Source of the DNA: Palsa-948 sp964481195
GTDB lineage: Bacteria > Bacteroidota > Bacteroidia > Palsa-948
NCBI GenBank assembly: GCA_964481195.1
Contig: CAYZTB010000007.1
Span: 1 to 64,000, forward strand
Direction of reading: 5' to 3'
DNA length: 64,000 bases
Of this stretch, positions 27,858 through 37,085 are shown in pieces. The position numbers and the translations under genes were made by a program. Below the pieces are notes generated by a model, which saw only the letters and a list, made by a program, of their open reading frames with translations, did no database searches and was not told the origin of the DNA. Every line of letters starts with the position of its first letter. Position 1 is the first letter of the stretch.

Positions 27858-27874
27858 TAATCCATATTGTTAAT

Positions 27875-28492
27875 TTACTTACTTGAAAGCATTTTATTTG
27901 ACCCTGCATATTCTCCGTAACAATTTTTCATGCCTGTATTGCTTGCTTTGATTCCATAATAACGTGCAGAAAATGTAGGCAAATCATTATCGGATGCAGC
28001 ATACTGTCCGTAAACTTCTGATAGGTCAGCAGCCGAATCTTTTATTTGGTTGTAACGTTTAATGAATTCCGGCAGTGTATTTGCAGATGCTGCGTACTCA
28101 CCATAATATTGAGCAAGCTCTGGATTAGTGTCTTTGGTCTCATAATATCTTTTAATGAAATCTTCAAGGGCATACTTAGATCCGGCATAATTTCCAAAAA
28201 CATTCATCAGTTTGGGATATGCTGCTTTAATCTGATTGTAACGTTCCATGAATTTTTCTTTTGTGTATTTGGATGCGGCATAATTCCCATAAACACTGGT
28301 GGTGGTAGGATAGGCACCTTTTAATTCATAATAGCGATCCATGAAGGCTTTTTCATCAGGACTACTTTTGGTTTTAGCAGGGGTTTCAATTTTGATATTA
28401 TCAGCTGTTTCCTTAGATTGAGCTTTTAAAATACTACCAAGAAGGATAGCGCCTGATAAAAGTGTAATTGGTAAAATGTTTTTTGTTTTCAT
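27875..28492 (-). CDS. Secreted protein of five 31-residue repeats
   Basis: A 205-residue protein with a signal peptide (about 1-24, MKTKNILPITLLSGAILLGS, then LKAQS), a short linker and 31-residue tandem repeats. The pattern is RYxxIKxxxPxxxxVYGxYAxSxxxxxxF. Four are complete and the fifth is cut off at the C-terminus. Tyr, Gly and Ala positions are the most conserved. No known family is recognised; the repeats may form a helical solenoid or fibre on the cell surface. Start 28492 was chosen for the signal peptide. The gene has its own strong terminator and no shared promoter element. Confidence 0.7.
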   Translation of the reverse strand: MKTKNILPITLLSGAILLGSILKAQSKETADNIKIETPAKTKSSPDEKAFMDRYYELKGAYPTTTSVYGNYAASKYTKEKFMERYNQIKAAYPKLMNVFGNYAGSKYALEDFIKRYYETKDTNPELAQYYGEYAASANTLPEFIKRYNQIKDSAADLSEVYGQYAASDNDLPTFSARYYGIKASNTGMKNCYGEYAGSNKMLSSK

Positions 28493-28603
28493 AATATTTG
28501 TTTTTATTGGTTTTTGTTTTACAAGATTACGCAGGACTTGATAGCCTGCCACCCAAAATTCGATAATCGCCTATTTTGAATAGCTGAGAGTGCTTAGACT
28601 AAT

Positions 28604-28630
28604 GTTGGATCCAACTAATAATATTAGTTG
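28604..28630. promoter_or_regulatory. Nested palindromes upstream of the repeat-protein gene
   Basis: GTTGGATCCAAC (28604-28615) is a perfect 12-bp palindrome and overlaps CAACTAATAATATTAGTTG (28612-28630), a perfect 9-bp-arm palindrome. They lie 112 bp upstream of the start at 28492. The nested symmetry suits an operator for a dimeric repressor or an RNA hairpin. Confidence 0.4.
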
Positions 28631-28866
28631 CCATTTATAAAAACAGAATACTGATGACGCTGATTTAACGAATTAATTCAGAATTCTGATTTTTTGTTTG
28701 TAAATACAATCAATCTTTTATTATTAATATGCAAACAAAGAATTGCCCGAAAATACTCGTTTAACATCGGGCACGCATATCAGTTAGTGTGCAGACAGTA
28801 TAAAACCAATTCTTCCTTTTCTTTTCTTTTCTCGTTTGCTGCGGTAACAACTGCTGTTTCATAAAC

Positions 28867-28931
28867 GTGTGAATGATGCAAATTTTTTTTGAAGCAATGT
28901 AACACGAAGCGCTGCAAGACATGCAACTTTG
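28867..28931 (+). promoter_or_regulatory. Shared promoter element, site A (ytxH-like gene)
   Basis: GTGTGAATG, ATGCAA (28876-28881), 15 bp, ATGTAA (28897-28902), 25 bp, CAAC-TTTG (TTTG at 28928-28931). The proximal box ends 74 bp before the start at 28977. This is one of the two best copies. Confidence 0.75.
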
Positions 28932-28976
28932 TAATTATTAAACAAACTAAGTAATAAACAAATAAAACAAAAAAAA

Positions 28977-29240
28977 ATGGAAAACAATTCAGGAAAATTA
29001 ATCGGCAGCTTGCTGTTAGGTGCTGCAGTAGGCGGAGCTTTAGGAATTTTATTTGCTCCGGAAAAAGGAAGCAGAACACGAAGAGAAATTTTGAATAAAG
29101 GGAAAGACCTAACAGAGGATCTCACCGATGCGATGTCAGAAAAATTGAATGATTTTCTCTCTGATTTTAAAAAGGAGTTGAAAAACATTAAAGAAAGAGC
29201 AAATGAGTTTTCCTTCGATGGAAAATCTTCAAAGTCATAA
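28977..29240 (+). CDS. YtxH-domain small membrane protein
   Basis: An 87-residue protein. A glycine/alanine-rich membrane helix (LIGSLLLGAAVGGALGILFA) is followed by PEKGSRTRREI and an amphipathic helical tail, the YtxH pattern (formerly grouped with gas-vesicle-like proteins). These are stress-induced membrane proteins of unknown mechanism. It is a single gene with site A in front, in line with the CsbD-like gene also in the set. Confidence 0.85.
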   Translation: MENNSGKLIGSLLLGAAVGGALGILFAPEKGSRTRREILNKGKDLTEDLTDAMSEKLNDFLSDFKKELKNIKERANEFSFDGKSSKS

Positions 29241-29516
29241 TCCGTTATGAATAAAATCAATTTTAAAAACAATCATACAAAATAGAAAACACAAATAATT
29301 TAGGAGAAATTATCGATACTCTTAAGTCCTCCATTCTATATTAAGTTGCTTTTTAGTATTGTTAGTATTCTATATCTGTGCTATTCTATTTTTCATGCTG
29401 GAACTTCCGAGGTTTGATCTGTAAGTTAAATATACTCACGGGTGTAGTGCTTTAGAGCAATACGAATGATTTGACTCTATTATAATATTTATAAGAATAA
29501 GTATCCTTCAGGCTAA

Positions 29517-30341
29517 ATGAAAAAAATAAAAGATATCGCAAAAGAACAGTCTTTGAGGTTGAGTCAAAAACCGATTGAAGAAATAGAGGATAGAGGAAGT
29601 TTTTTCGAGGGAATAGCCGATGCTACATTCTTTGTTTTCCGAACGATGAAGGAAACATTTTCAATTGATTTTGAATTCAAAGAGTTTCTACGTCAGTGTC
29701 ATCAGATCGGAAGTAAATCATTGCCGCTTATTTCAGTTACTGGAGTAATCATGGGACTTGTACTTGCAATTCAAGCCCGCCCTGTACTTGTAAAATTCGG
29801 TGCTGTAGGGATGCTTCCTGGAATGGTAGCGGTTTCTATTATTAGAGAAATGGGACCTATGATCACAGCGCTCATTTGTGCAGGGAAGATCGGCTCAGGG
29901 ATTGGAGCAGAATTGGGCGCGATGAAAGTAACCGAACAGATCGAAGCAATGGAAGTGTCAGCCACAAACCCGATCAGGTATTTAATCGTTACGCGTGTAG
30001 CAGCTGCCACTTTGATGATCCCTTTGCTAATCTTATATGCGGATGCACTCGGAATATTGGGCAGTTGGGCAGGCGCCAACTTGAAAGGAGATATAACCTT
30101 TGTTTTATTTTTCTCAAGGGCCTTTAGCCACGTTGATTTCATGGATTTTCTTCCCGCAATAATTAAATCTTTTGTTTTTGGCGCAGTGATTGGATTGGTA
30201 GGATGTTATAATGGATATAGTGCAGGAAAAGGAACAGTAAGCGTGGGTGTCGCAGCAAATTCGGCTGTAGTACAGGCGTCTCTGCTAGTTATAATTGCCG
30301 ACATGATTGCAGTACAAATTACAGACATGCTTGCAGGATGA
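29517..30341 (+). CDS. MlaE-family ABC transporter permease
   Basis: A 274-residue MlaE-type integral membrane permease. The motifs GVIMGLVLAIQARPVLVKFGA, MITALICAGKIGSGIGAELGAMKVTEQIEAME and VGCYNGYSAGKG are typical of the family. About 45 N-terminal residues precede the first helix. It works with the ATPase and MCE protein encoded next in moving phospholipids between inner and outer membranes. Its stop overlaps the start of the ATPase gene by 4 bp (ATGA), showing tight coupling. Confidence 0.94.
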   Translation: MKKIKDIAKEQSLRLSQKPIEEIEDRGSFFEGIADATFFVFRTMKETFSIDFEFKEFLRQCHQIGSKSLPLISVTGVIMGLVLAIQARPVLVKFGAVGMLPGMVAVSIIREMGPMITALICAGKIGSGIGAELGAMKVTEQIEAMEVSATNPIRYLIVTRVAAATLMIPLLILYADALGILGSWAGANLKGDITFVLFFSRAFSHVDFMDFLPAIIKSFVFGAVIGLVGCYNGYSAGKGTVSVGVAANSAVVQASLLVIIADMIAVQITDMLAG

Positions 30342-31120
30342 ACGATACTCAAACGGAAACGATTGCTATGTCTTCAGCACCAACTACGGGAGCTGAGACT
30401 ATCATTGAAATAGTTCATCTTAAAAAAAACTTTGGGAGACAAGAGGTTTTGAAAGACGTTTCTTTCTCGCTATTCACAAAAGAAAATCTGGTGGTTCTCG
30501 GTAAGTCGGGTTCAGGGAAATCAGTATTGATAAAATGCATTGTTGGTTTACTGACTCCTGATGGCGGAAGCGTTGACGTGCTTGGAGAAAAAGTTAAAGA
30601 GCTAAACAGAAAATCGCTGGAAAAATTAAGAAGAAAAATAGGATTTCTTTTTCAGAGTGGTGCTTTATATGATTCTATGACCGTAAGACAAAACTTAGAA
30701 TTCCCGCTTAGGAGGATCAAAAAAGAATTAGATGAAAAAGCCATTAACGAAAAAGTTCTGGAAGTATTGGAAAATGTTGGTTTGCCGGATGCGATCAACA
30801 AAATGCCCGCACAGCTTTCAGGCGGCATGCGCAAGCGGATCAGCCTGGCCCGCACGGTTGTGGTAGATCCTGTCATCATGCTATATGATGAGCCTACCAC
30901 GGGTCTTGACCCGGTAACTTCTGATGAAATAAGTCTACTTATCAACGATATTCAAAAAAAATATAAAACATCTTCCATTATCATCACACATGATATTGAA
31001 TGTGCTCGCACTACAGCAAATCGCCTCCTCTTGCTAAAGGAAGGCCTTGTATATCAAGAAGGAAAACTGGAAGATTTTGAAAATTCATCAGACCCATTCA
31101 CTAAATCATTTTTTAAATAA
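30338..31120 (+). CDS. MlaF-family ABC transporter ATPase
   Basis: A 260-residue ABC ATPase. Walker A is GKSGSGKS (residues 55-62), the signature is LSGGMRKRISLART, and Walker B is VIMLYDEPTTGLDP followed by the H-loop ITHD. The variant LSGGM signature is typical of MlaF. It energises the MlaE permease for lipid transfer at the inner membrane. About 20 residues precede the conserved core. Overlap with the permease gene and a 9-bp gap to the MCE gene indicate one operon. Confidence 0.95.
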   Translation: MNDTQTETIAMSSAPTTGAETIIEIVHLKKNFGRQEVLKDVSFSLFTKENLVVLGKSGSGKSVLIKCIVGLLTPDGGSVDVLGEKVKELNRKSLEKLRRKIGFLFQSGALYDSMTVRQNLEFPLRRIKKELDEKAINEKVLEVLENVGLPDAINKMPAQLSGGMRKRISLARTVVVDPVIMLYDEPTTGLDPVTSDEISLLINDIQKKYKTSSIIITHDIECARTTANRLLLLKEGLVYQEGKLEDFENSSDPFTKSFFK

Positions 31121-31129
31121 TACTTCCTT

Positions 31130-31933
31130 ATGAATACTTCTACTTCTAAATATAAAATACTATTGGGCATGTTTATTGTCGGGGGATTAACTCTTTTTGT
31201 GCTTGCAGTTTTTATCATTGGGAAACAAAAGAATTTGTTTAGCCCGGTTTTTACCCTTAATACATGTTTTCGTAATATAAGCGGACTACAAGTTGGGAAT
31301 AATGTCCGTTTTTCGGGAATTAATGTTGGAACCATAGATGAAATACGAATCATTAATGATTCCACGGCTTTGGTGAGTTTCATCGTTCAAAAAGAAGTTC
31401 AGCAATTTATTAAAACAGATTGCAAGGCTGCAATTGGTTCGGAAGGAATTATTGGAGACCGTCTGCTCATAATCACACAAGGCAATAGCCCCATTTCTGT
31501 AAAAAGTGGGCAGGTGCTTGCGTCTACTGAACCAATTGAAATAGATGCCATTATAACAAAATTAAAAATAACAATAGATAATACCGCCATTATTACAGAG
31601 CAAATGGCCCAAATACTACTTAAAATAAACAATGGGAAGGGATCACTTGGAAGGTTGATCAAGGATACGGCAATGGCAGAAAATATCAAACAAACCATTG
31701 TAAACCTTAAACAAAGCAGCAAGGGTTTGGATGAAAACATGAATGCAGCTAAAAATAGTTTTTTACTGAAAGGATATTTTAAGAAAAAAGAAAGGCAGGA
31801 GGCAGAAAAGAAAGCAGCGGAGAAAAACGGAAATGAGAATACAGAAACAAGACGCGAAAAAAGAAAAAGAAAAGCCCAAAAAAAAATGGATGATGAAAAG
31901 CAAAAAGCTGTCGATATAAATAGCAACAAATAA
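31130..31933 (+). CDS. MlaD-like MCE-domain protein
   Basis: A 267-residue protein: an N-terminal membrane helix (about 10-31), an MCE domain (about 37-115; ISGLQVGNNVRFSGINVGTIDEI, then GIIGDRLLIITQG), then a helical region and a very charged Lys/Glu/Arg-rich tail (about 215-267). MCE domains form hexameric rings that carry lipids across the periplasm. The basic tail is longer than in simple MlaD and may contact the envelope or the outer membrane partner. It is the third gene of the Mla operon. Confidence 0.92.
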   Translation: MNTSTSKYKILLGMFIVGGLTLFVLAVFIIGKQKNLFSPVFTLNTCFRNISGLQVGNNVRFSGINVGTIDEIRIINDSTALVSFIVQKEVQQFIKTDCKAAIGSEGIIGDRLLIITQGNSPISVKSGQVLASTEPIEIDAIITKLKITIDNTAIITEQMAQILLKINNGKGSLGRLIKDTAMAENIKQTIVNLKQSSKGLDENMNAAKNSFLLKGYFKKKERQEAEKKAAEKNGNENTETRREKRKRKAQKKMDDEKQKAVDINSNK

Positions 31934-31973
31934 TACAAATGAGGAGACTCAGCATTCAAAATGACCATTATCC

Positions 31974-33821
31974 ATGTGGCGAAAAATATACCCTCCTGTT
32001 ATTTATTTTTGCCTTACATTTTCCCTTATTTGTCCTGCTCAGCAAAAAAGTGAAATAAAAAAAGATTCTGCCGGAGTCTATAGAAATATTGAGTCCCTGT
32101 CCAAGAAAAATAAGGTATACAAATTTATTTACGGTCAGTTGTTCAGGACCTTGCCACCCAATGTATCCGGGTCTCTTGTTTCTGAAGTAAAGAAAAAAAT
32201 AATAGCCCAACAATATTACAGCAGGTTTGAAGGAAAAATCATCCGGAATATTGAAATAGCCTCTTATGATCCTTTTGGGTATGATTCTAAAGACACATCA
32301 CGGGTTCCTCGCAGTCTGCTGGAAAAAGGGGGCAATGCAGTGCATGCAAGATCTATGCATTTAACCATTAAAAAACTTCTGATAGTAAAAAAAAACGAGC
32401 AGTTTGATTCGCTGCGCGTTCGGGAATCAGAGCGTTTGATTCGCAGCCAGCGCTTTATCAATGAGGTGATTTTCCGTCCGGTACTTACGGACAAGAACTC
32501 CGATTCGGTAGATATCTTTATCCGTGTCTACGATGTATGGAGTATCATTGTTATTACAGATATATCCAAGTTGGGTTTAAGTGTTGATATTAAAGACAAA
32601 AATTTTTTAGGGCTGGGGCATGAATTTCAAAACGTTTACAGCAAGAAGTACAACACGGGAGAAGAAAATTACCGGGCGACATATTTTATTTCCAATATCC
32701 GCAATATGTATATCAGTAGCTTGGTTTCATTTAACATTGATGAGAAAAATAATTACGACCGAATTTTAAGTATCAATCGCCCATTCTACTCTGCCTTTGC
32801 AAAATGGGCAGGAGGCGCTTATTATCAGAAGCACTTTAATAGATCTATCTTATATGATCTGGATTCGATACCATTCAATCAGAATTACAAGAGCAGGACA
32901 CATGATTATTGGACGGGGAAAGCCTGGCACATCCAGCGCGGACTAACAGAAAATGCACGTACTACCCAGTTAATTCTTACGGGACGCGTGTTCAATATTC
33001 ACTATCTCGAAAAACCCCTTCCGGAATTCGATTCCTTACGAATCTATTCCAACGAGACTTTCTGTTTTGCGTCAATCGGCCTTTCAAGACGCAGGTATGA
33101 TCAGGACCGGTATATTTTCAGATATGGCAACATAGAAGATGTTCCTGTTGGCAAAGCGTATTCAATTGTGAGCGGTTATCAAATAAAAAATAATACAGGA
33201 AGATATTACATGGGAGCACGAGCGTATTGGGGACAATACCATCCTTGGGGATACTTCAGCACCAACATCGAGTATGGAACATTCATTCATAGATCGAGCC
33301 AACAAGAAGGAAGTTTAACATTTGCGGCAAACTATTTCACGAACACATTTAACGTAAGAAAGTGGATGATAAGGCAATTTGTGAAACCTCAGTGTACATT
33401 TGGGTTTAACCGCTTGACCTATGAGAATTTAAGCATTAATAATGAGTTGGGTATCCGCGGATTTAACAGTTTAACCCTTTCGGGAAAATCGCAAAAAATA
33501 GTCATCACTTTGCAAACACAGTCTTACGCACCCTGGAACGTGCTTGGATTTAGATTCGGACCTTATTTCATCAGCTCCTTCGGCATGCTCGGAACGGATT
33601 TGAAGGGCTTTACCCGCAGCCCTGTATATTCTCAATACGGAGTGGGACTTCTGATCCGCAACGAATATCTTATTTACCATTCCATACAAATCTCCATTGC
33701 ATTTTATCCAACCATTCCCGGAACCGGTGATGATATTTTCAAAATTAATCCTGTTAAAACAACCGACTTTGGATTTCGTGATTTTGAAGTCGGAAGACCC
33801 TCAACGGTTCCTTACCAGTAA
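31974..33821 (+). CDS. Outer membrane POTRA-like/beta-barrel protein
   Basis: A 615-residue protein with a signal peptide (about 1-22, ending CPAQ). A POTRA-like region follows at about 70-190 (EGKIIRNIEIASYDPFGYDS, ESERLIRSQRFINEVIF, VDIFIRVYDVWSI). The rest alternates short aromatic strands in the manner of an outer membrane barrel, and the end (FGFRDFEVG) fits a last strand. It belongs to the broad TamA/BamA-like class but is not BamA. Its position 40 bp after mlaEFD suggests that it is the outer membrane partner of the lipid transporter, which is inference. Confidence 0.7.
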   Translation: MWRKIYPPVIYFCLTFSLICPAQQKSEIKKDSAGVYRNIESLSKKNKVYKFIYGQLFRTLPPNVSGSLVSEVKKKIIAQQYYSRFEGKIIRNIEIASYDPFGYDSKDTSRVPRSLLEKGGNAVHARSMHLTIKKLLIVKKNEQFDSLRVRESERLIRSQRFINEVIFRPVLTDKNSDSVDIFIRVYDVWSIIVITDISKLGLSVDIKDKNFLGLGHEFQNVYSKKYNTGEENYRATYFISNIRNMYISSLVSFNIDEKNNYDRILSINRPFYSAFAKWAGGAYYQKHFNRSILYDLDSIPFNQNYKSRTHDYWTGKAWHIQRGLTENARTTQLILTGRVFNIHYLEKPLPEFDSLRIYSNETFCFASIGLSRRRYDQDRYIFRYGNIEDVPVGKAYSIVSGYQIKNNTGRYYMGARAYWGQYHPWGYFSTNIEYGTFIHRSSQQEGSLTFAANYFTNTFNVRKWMIRQFVKPQCTFGFNRLTYENLSINNELGIRGFNSLTLSGKSQKIVITLQTQSYAPWNVLGFRFGPYFISSFGMLGTDLKGFTRSPVYSQYGVGLLIRNEYLIYHSIQISIAFYPTIPGTGDDIFKINPVKTTDFGFRDFEVGRPSTVPYQ

Positions 33822-33839
33822 AAAGCACATGCCGGACAT

Positions 33840-33904
33840 GTGTGAATCATACAACACTATAAAAAGCTTATGTATCCTTTTTTAAGCCAGCCTCTCCATC
33901 TTTA
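33840..33904 (+). promoter_or_regulatory. Shared promoter element, site C (DUF748 gene)
   Basis: GTGTGAATC, ATACAA (33849-33854), 15 bp, ATGTAT (33870-33875), 25 bp, CATC-TTTA (TTTA at 33901-33904). The proximal box ends 75 bp before the start at 33951. It gives the DUF748 gene a promoter separate from the upstream Mla operon. Confidence 0.7.
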
Positions 33905-33950
33905 CAACTATTTGCAAATAATCACATCCTGTTAATAACTGAAATTACTG

Positions 33951-36287
33951 ATGAATTCAAAATTGAAAAAAGCATTAATTATTACAGCTGTCACGGGATG
34001 TATTATAGTGACAGCTGCTATTTTATTTATATCTCCCTTCACAAAATACTTGATAGAAAAATACGATGAAAAATACGTAGGGAGGAAAATAGAAGTAAAC
34101 CGGGCCTATATAAATCTGTTTTCAGGTTACATTTACCTAAGTGGATTTAAATTATATGAATTTAAAAGCGATAGTATCTTTTTTTCAACAAAGGAGCTAG
34201 GCATCAATATTTCGCTTTTAAAACTTTTAACAAAAACATATGAAATAAGTGAACTGACTCTGACAGAACCCAAAGGAATTATTGTTCAAGGTAAGAAGGT
34301 GTTTAATTTTGACGACCTGATCAAAAAGTTTTTTCCGAAAAAAACTGATTCCACTAAAGATCCTCTTCGTTTTAATATTCTTAATATAAAAATAAAAAAC
34401 GGTGAATTCCATTATCGGGAAAAGGTTATTCCTGTAAATTATTTTATCAAGAATGTGAATATTGAAAGCAGCGGGATACGATGGGATGTAGATACTGTCT
34501 CCGCAAGTTTTTCCTTTTTATCTGGTCCCGGAAAAGGTGAAATTAAAGGCAATTCTACCATCAATGTAAAAAATCTTGACTATTGCCTGGCTGTTGTTGC
34601 AAATAAATTTGACTTGAGTGTTTTAGAACAGTATATCAAAGCCATGTCAATGTATGGAAGCTTTACCGCAAACATGGATGCGGATATTAAAGCAACAGGA
34701 AATCTAAACGATAAAGAAAATGTAAGTGCGAAAGGAGTCCTGACAATTAATGATCTCCATTTTGGGAAAAACTCTCAGGATGATTATACCTCACTTGAGA
34801 AATTAATAGTGTCTATAAAAGAACTGAGTCCACAAAAATACATATACCAGTTTGATTCTGTATCTGTAAAACACTTTTATTTTAAATATGAACGATACGA
34901 CCATTTGGATAATCTGCAAAACATGTTTGGAAGAAATGGCGCCAACATTACCGCTGCTAATGAGGATTCGGAAAAATTTAACCTTGTTATTGAGATTGCT
35001 AAATATGTAGAAGTATTGGTGAAGAAATTTTTCAGTAGCGATTATAAGATTAATCGCATAGCAATTTATGATGCTAATCTGCAGTTCAATGATTTTTCAA
35101 TCAGCGAAAGGTTTTCGATGGCATTAAATCCTCTTTCATTACATGCTGATTCTATCAGTAAGTCTAAACATCGGATAGCAGTACTATGTAGGTCTGGAAT
35201 AAAACCTTACGGGAATATATCGGTGAATCTCAGCATCAATCCCAAAGACAGCTCAGATTTTAAAATGCAATATCACCTGGACAAACTACCTTGTACCTTA
35301 TTTAATCCTTATATCATTTCTTATACTTCATTCGCATTGAACAGGGGAACCATGGAGTTTAAAGGCAGCTGGAATGTCAAAAAAGGGAATATTGAAAGCA
35401 ATAATCATTTGTTGTTGATTGATCCACGTTCAACAAAGCGAATAAGAAATAAAGATACAAAATGGATTCCCCTGCCATTAATTATGTCATTCGTTCGTGA
35501 ACGCGGCAATGTTATTGATTATGAGATCCCTATCAAGGGCAACTTAAAAGACCCGGAATTTCATTTACACGATGTTATTGTAGATGTGCTGAAAAATATT
35601 TTCATAAAGCCTCCCACTACGCCCTACAGACTCCAGGTACAAACCATTGAAACTGAAATTGAGAAATTTCTAACATTAAACTGGGGTATGCGTGAGGCCT
35701 CTCCGTCTAAGAAGGAGGAAGAATTCATAAACAAGATGGTTGATTTTCTTGCAGATAACCCCGAAGCCAGCATAGATGTATATCCCAATCAATATGCTCT
35801 AAAAGAAAAAGAACATATTTTATTTTTTGAAGCAAAGAAAAAATATTTCCTTCTTATGAATAATAAGAGCCCGGCTGCATTTAATGAAAATGATTCACTG
35901 GATGTAGATAAAATGTCTGTAAAAAATACACCATTTGTATTGTATTTAGACAAAGTATTAAATGATTCTATGCTGTTCACAATTCAGGCAAAGTGCGATA
36001 GATTTATTGGGGGAAATGTTATTAATTCAAAATTTTCGCAATTAAACAAAGCAAGAGAAGAAGCTTTTATCTTTTACTTCAAAGAAAAGGATGTAGATAA
36101 ACGCGTAAAGATGCACATCGGAGAGAATAACATTCCTTATAACGGATTTTCATTCTATAAAATAAATTACAAAGACGACTTCCCGAAATCTCTGATAGAT
36201 GCGCATCAAAAAATGGATGAATTGGACGAGGAAGCCCCAAGAAAGCAATATAAAAAAGAGCGGAGGAAATATAAAGATCCGTCTTAA
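33951..36287 (+). CDS. AsmA/DUF748-family envelope protein
   Basis: A 778-residue protein with one N-terminal membrane helix (about 7-29), then long beta-rich AsmA-like repeats (for example LNIKIKNGEFHYREKVIPVNYFIKNVNIES) and a C-terminal charged alpha/beta part ending in a Lys/Arg-rich tail. AsmA-like proteins form bridges for lipid transfer across the periplasm, so the neighbouring Mla genes make sense. The region after about 620 has an OmpA-like flavour (FLADNPEASIDVYPNQYALKEKEHILFFEAKKK) without the full motif. Regulated from site C by inference. Confidence 0.78.
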   Translation: MNSKLKKALIITAVTGCIIVTAAILFISPFTKYLIEKYDEKYVGRKIEVNRAYINLFSGYIYLSGFKLYEFKSDSIFFSTKELGINISLLKLLTKTYEISELTLTEPKGIIVQGKKVFNFDDLIKKFFPKKTDSTKDPLRFNILNIKIKNGEFHYREKVIPVNYFIKNVNIESSGIRWDVDTVSASFSFLSGPGKGEIKGNSTINVKNLDYCLAVVANKFDLSVLEQYIKAMSMYGSFTANMDADIKATGNLNDKENVSAKGVLTINDLHFGKNSQDDYTSLEKLIVSIKELSPQKYIYQFDSVSVKHFYFKYERYDHLDNLQNMFGRNGANITAANEDSEKFNLVIEIAKYVEVLVKKFFSSDYKINRIAIYDANLQFNDFSISERFSMALNPLSLHADSISKSKHRIAVLCRSGIKPYGNISVNLSINPKDSSDFKMQYHLDKLPCTLFNPYIISYTSFALNRGTMEFKGSWNVKKGNIESNNHLLLIDPRSTKRIRNKDTKWIPLPLIMSFVRERGNVIDYEIPIKGNLKDPEFHLHDVIVDVLKNIFIKPPTTPYRLQVQTIETEIEKFLTLNWGMREASPSKKEEEFINKMVDFLADNPEASIDVYPNQYALKEKEHILFFEAKKKYFLLMNNKSPAAFNENDSLDVDKMSVKNTPFVLYLDKVLNDSMLFTIQAKCDRFIGGNVINSKFSQLNKAREEAFIFYFKEKDVDKRVKMHIGENNIPYNGFSFYKINYKDDFPKSLIDAHQKMDELDEEAPRKQYKKERRKYKDPS

Positions 36288-36334
36288 CTGATAGCCCTTC
36301 GTGCCGATGTTGATACTTCATAAACTTATTAAAT

Positions 36335-36400
36335 GTGTGAATGATGTAATTTATTTATAAGGTAATGTAATACGTATAGAAGTAGTAATCATCACATTTG
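36335..36400 (+). promoter_or_regulatory. Shared promoter element, site B (lipoprotein operon)
   Basis: GTGTGAATG, ATGTAA (36344-36349), 15 bp, ATGTAA (36365-36370), 26 bp, CACA-TTTG (TTTG at 36397-36400). The proximal box ends 69 bp before the start at 36440. With site A it is the clearest copy. Confidence 0.75.
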
Positions 36401-36439
36401 CCATTCAATAATTAACAACAACCAATAAACTAAATAAAA

Positions 36440-36880
36440 ATGAAAAAATCAATTTACTTCTTCGCTTCAACACTATTTGTGGGAGGAACCATCTTCACAA
36501 GCTGCAAATCAACTTCTGAAAAAATAGAGACGGCAGAAGCGAATGTAGTTAAAGCTAACCAAGATCTCCATCAGGAAGAACTGGACTATGCTGCTGCTGT
36601 TGAGCAATTCAGAAATGAAACCAATCAACGAATTGCCGAAAATGAAAAGAACATATCTGAACTTAAGAAAAGGACAGAAACTGAAAATATAGCCATCAAA
36701 AAAGAACATCAAAAAAAGATTGGAGAATTGCAGACCGTCAATGATAACCTCAAAGAAAGAATAAACGAATATAAAGATAACAGCAAAGACGGATGGGAAT
36801 CATTCAAGCGCGAATTCAACCACGATATGGATGAACTTGGACATGCTTTAAAAAATCTGACAGTAAATAACGAAAAATAA
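36440..36880 (+). CDS. Coiled-coil lipoprotein
   Basis: A 146-residue protein with a lipoprotein signal (lipobox FTSC, Cys at about 22) and a long charged coiled coil to the end (heptads in ELKKRTETENIAIKKEHQKK). It resembles the sll1863-type stress-response proteins in composition. It should sit in a membrane leaflet facing the periplasm. It is the first gene of a run of four small envelope genes, with site B upstream. Confidence 0.7.
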   Translation: MKKSIYFFASTLFVGGTIFTSCKSTSEKIETAEANVVKANQDLHQEELDYAAAVEQFRNETNQRIAENEKNISELKKRTETENIAIKKEHQKKIGELQTVNDNLKERINEYKDNSKDGWESFKREFNHDMDELGHALKNLTVNNEK

Positions 36881-36907
36881 TTCTATCACAACACTAAAAC
36901 TATTTAT

Positions 36908-37066
36908 ATGGGAAACTTACTTTATCTATTCGCGATAATTTTGGTAATTGTATGGGCAATCGGGTTCCTAGGATACCATTCAGGGGGTATTATTCACATT
37001 CTGCTGGTCGTAGCGCTGATTTCGGTCTTGCTGCGGGTGATTAGGGGAGATAAAATGATTAAATAA
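36908..37066 (+). CDS. Lmo0937-family small membrane protein
   Basis: A 52-residue protein, MGNLLYLFAIILVIVWAIGF, then LGYHSGGIIHILLVVALISVLLRVIRG-type helices. Two membrane segments joined by GYHSGG match the small lmo0937 family found in many stress-regulated loci. It starts 27 bp after the coiled-coil lipoprotein gene and ends 19 bp before the next one. Confidence 0.8.
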   Translation: MGNLLYLFAIILVIVWAIGFLGYHSGGIIHILLVVALISVLLRVIRGDKMIK

Positions 37067-37085
37067 TAAAATTTAAATAATAATT

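Noticed and set aside
28745..28772. GCCCGA/TCGGGC inverted repeat upstream of the YtxH gene
   Set aside because: The stem is short with a 16-nt loop and no T-run; neither terminator nor operator can be supported.
29268..29285. AATCATACAA resembling the distal box of the shared promoter element
   Set aside because: There is no second box at 21 bp and no -7 element at the right distance, so it is a lone half-match after the YtxH gene.
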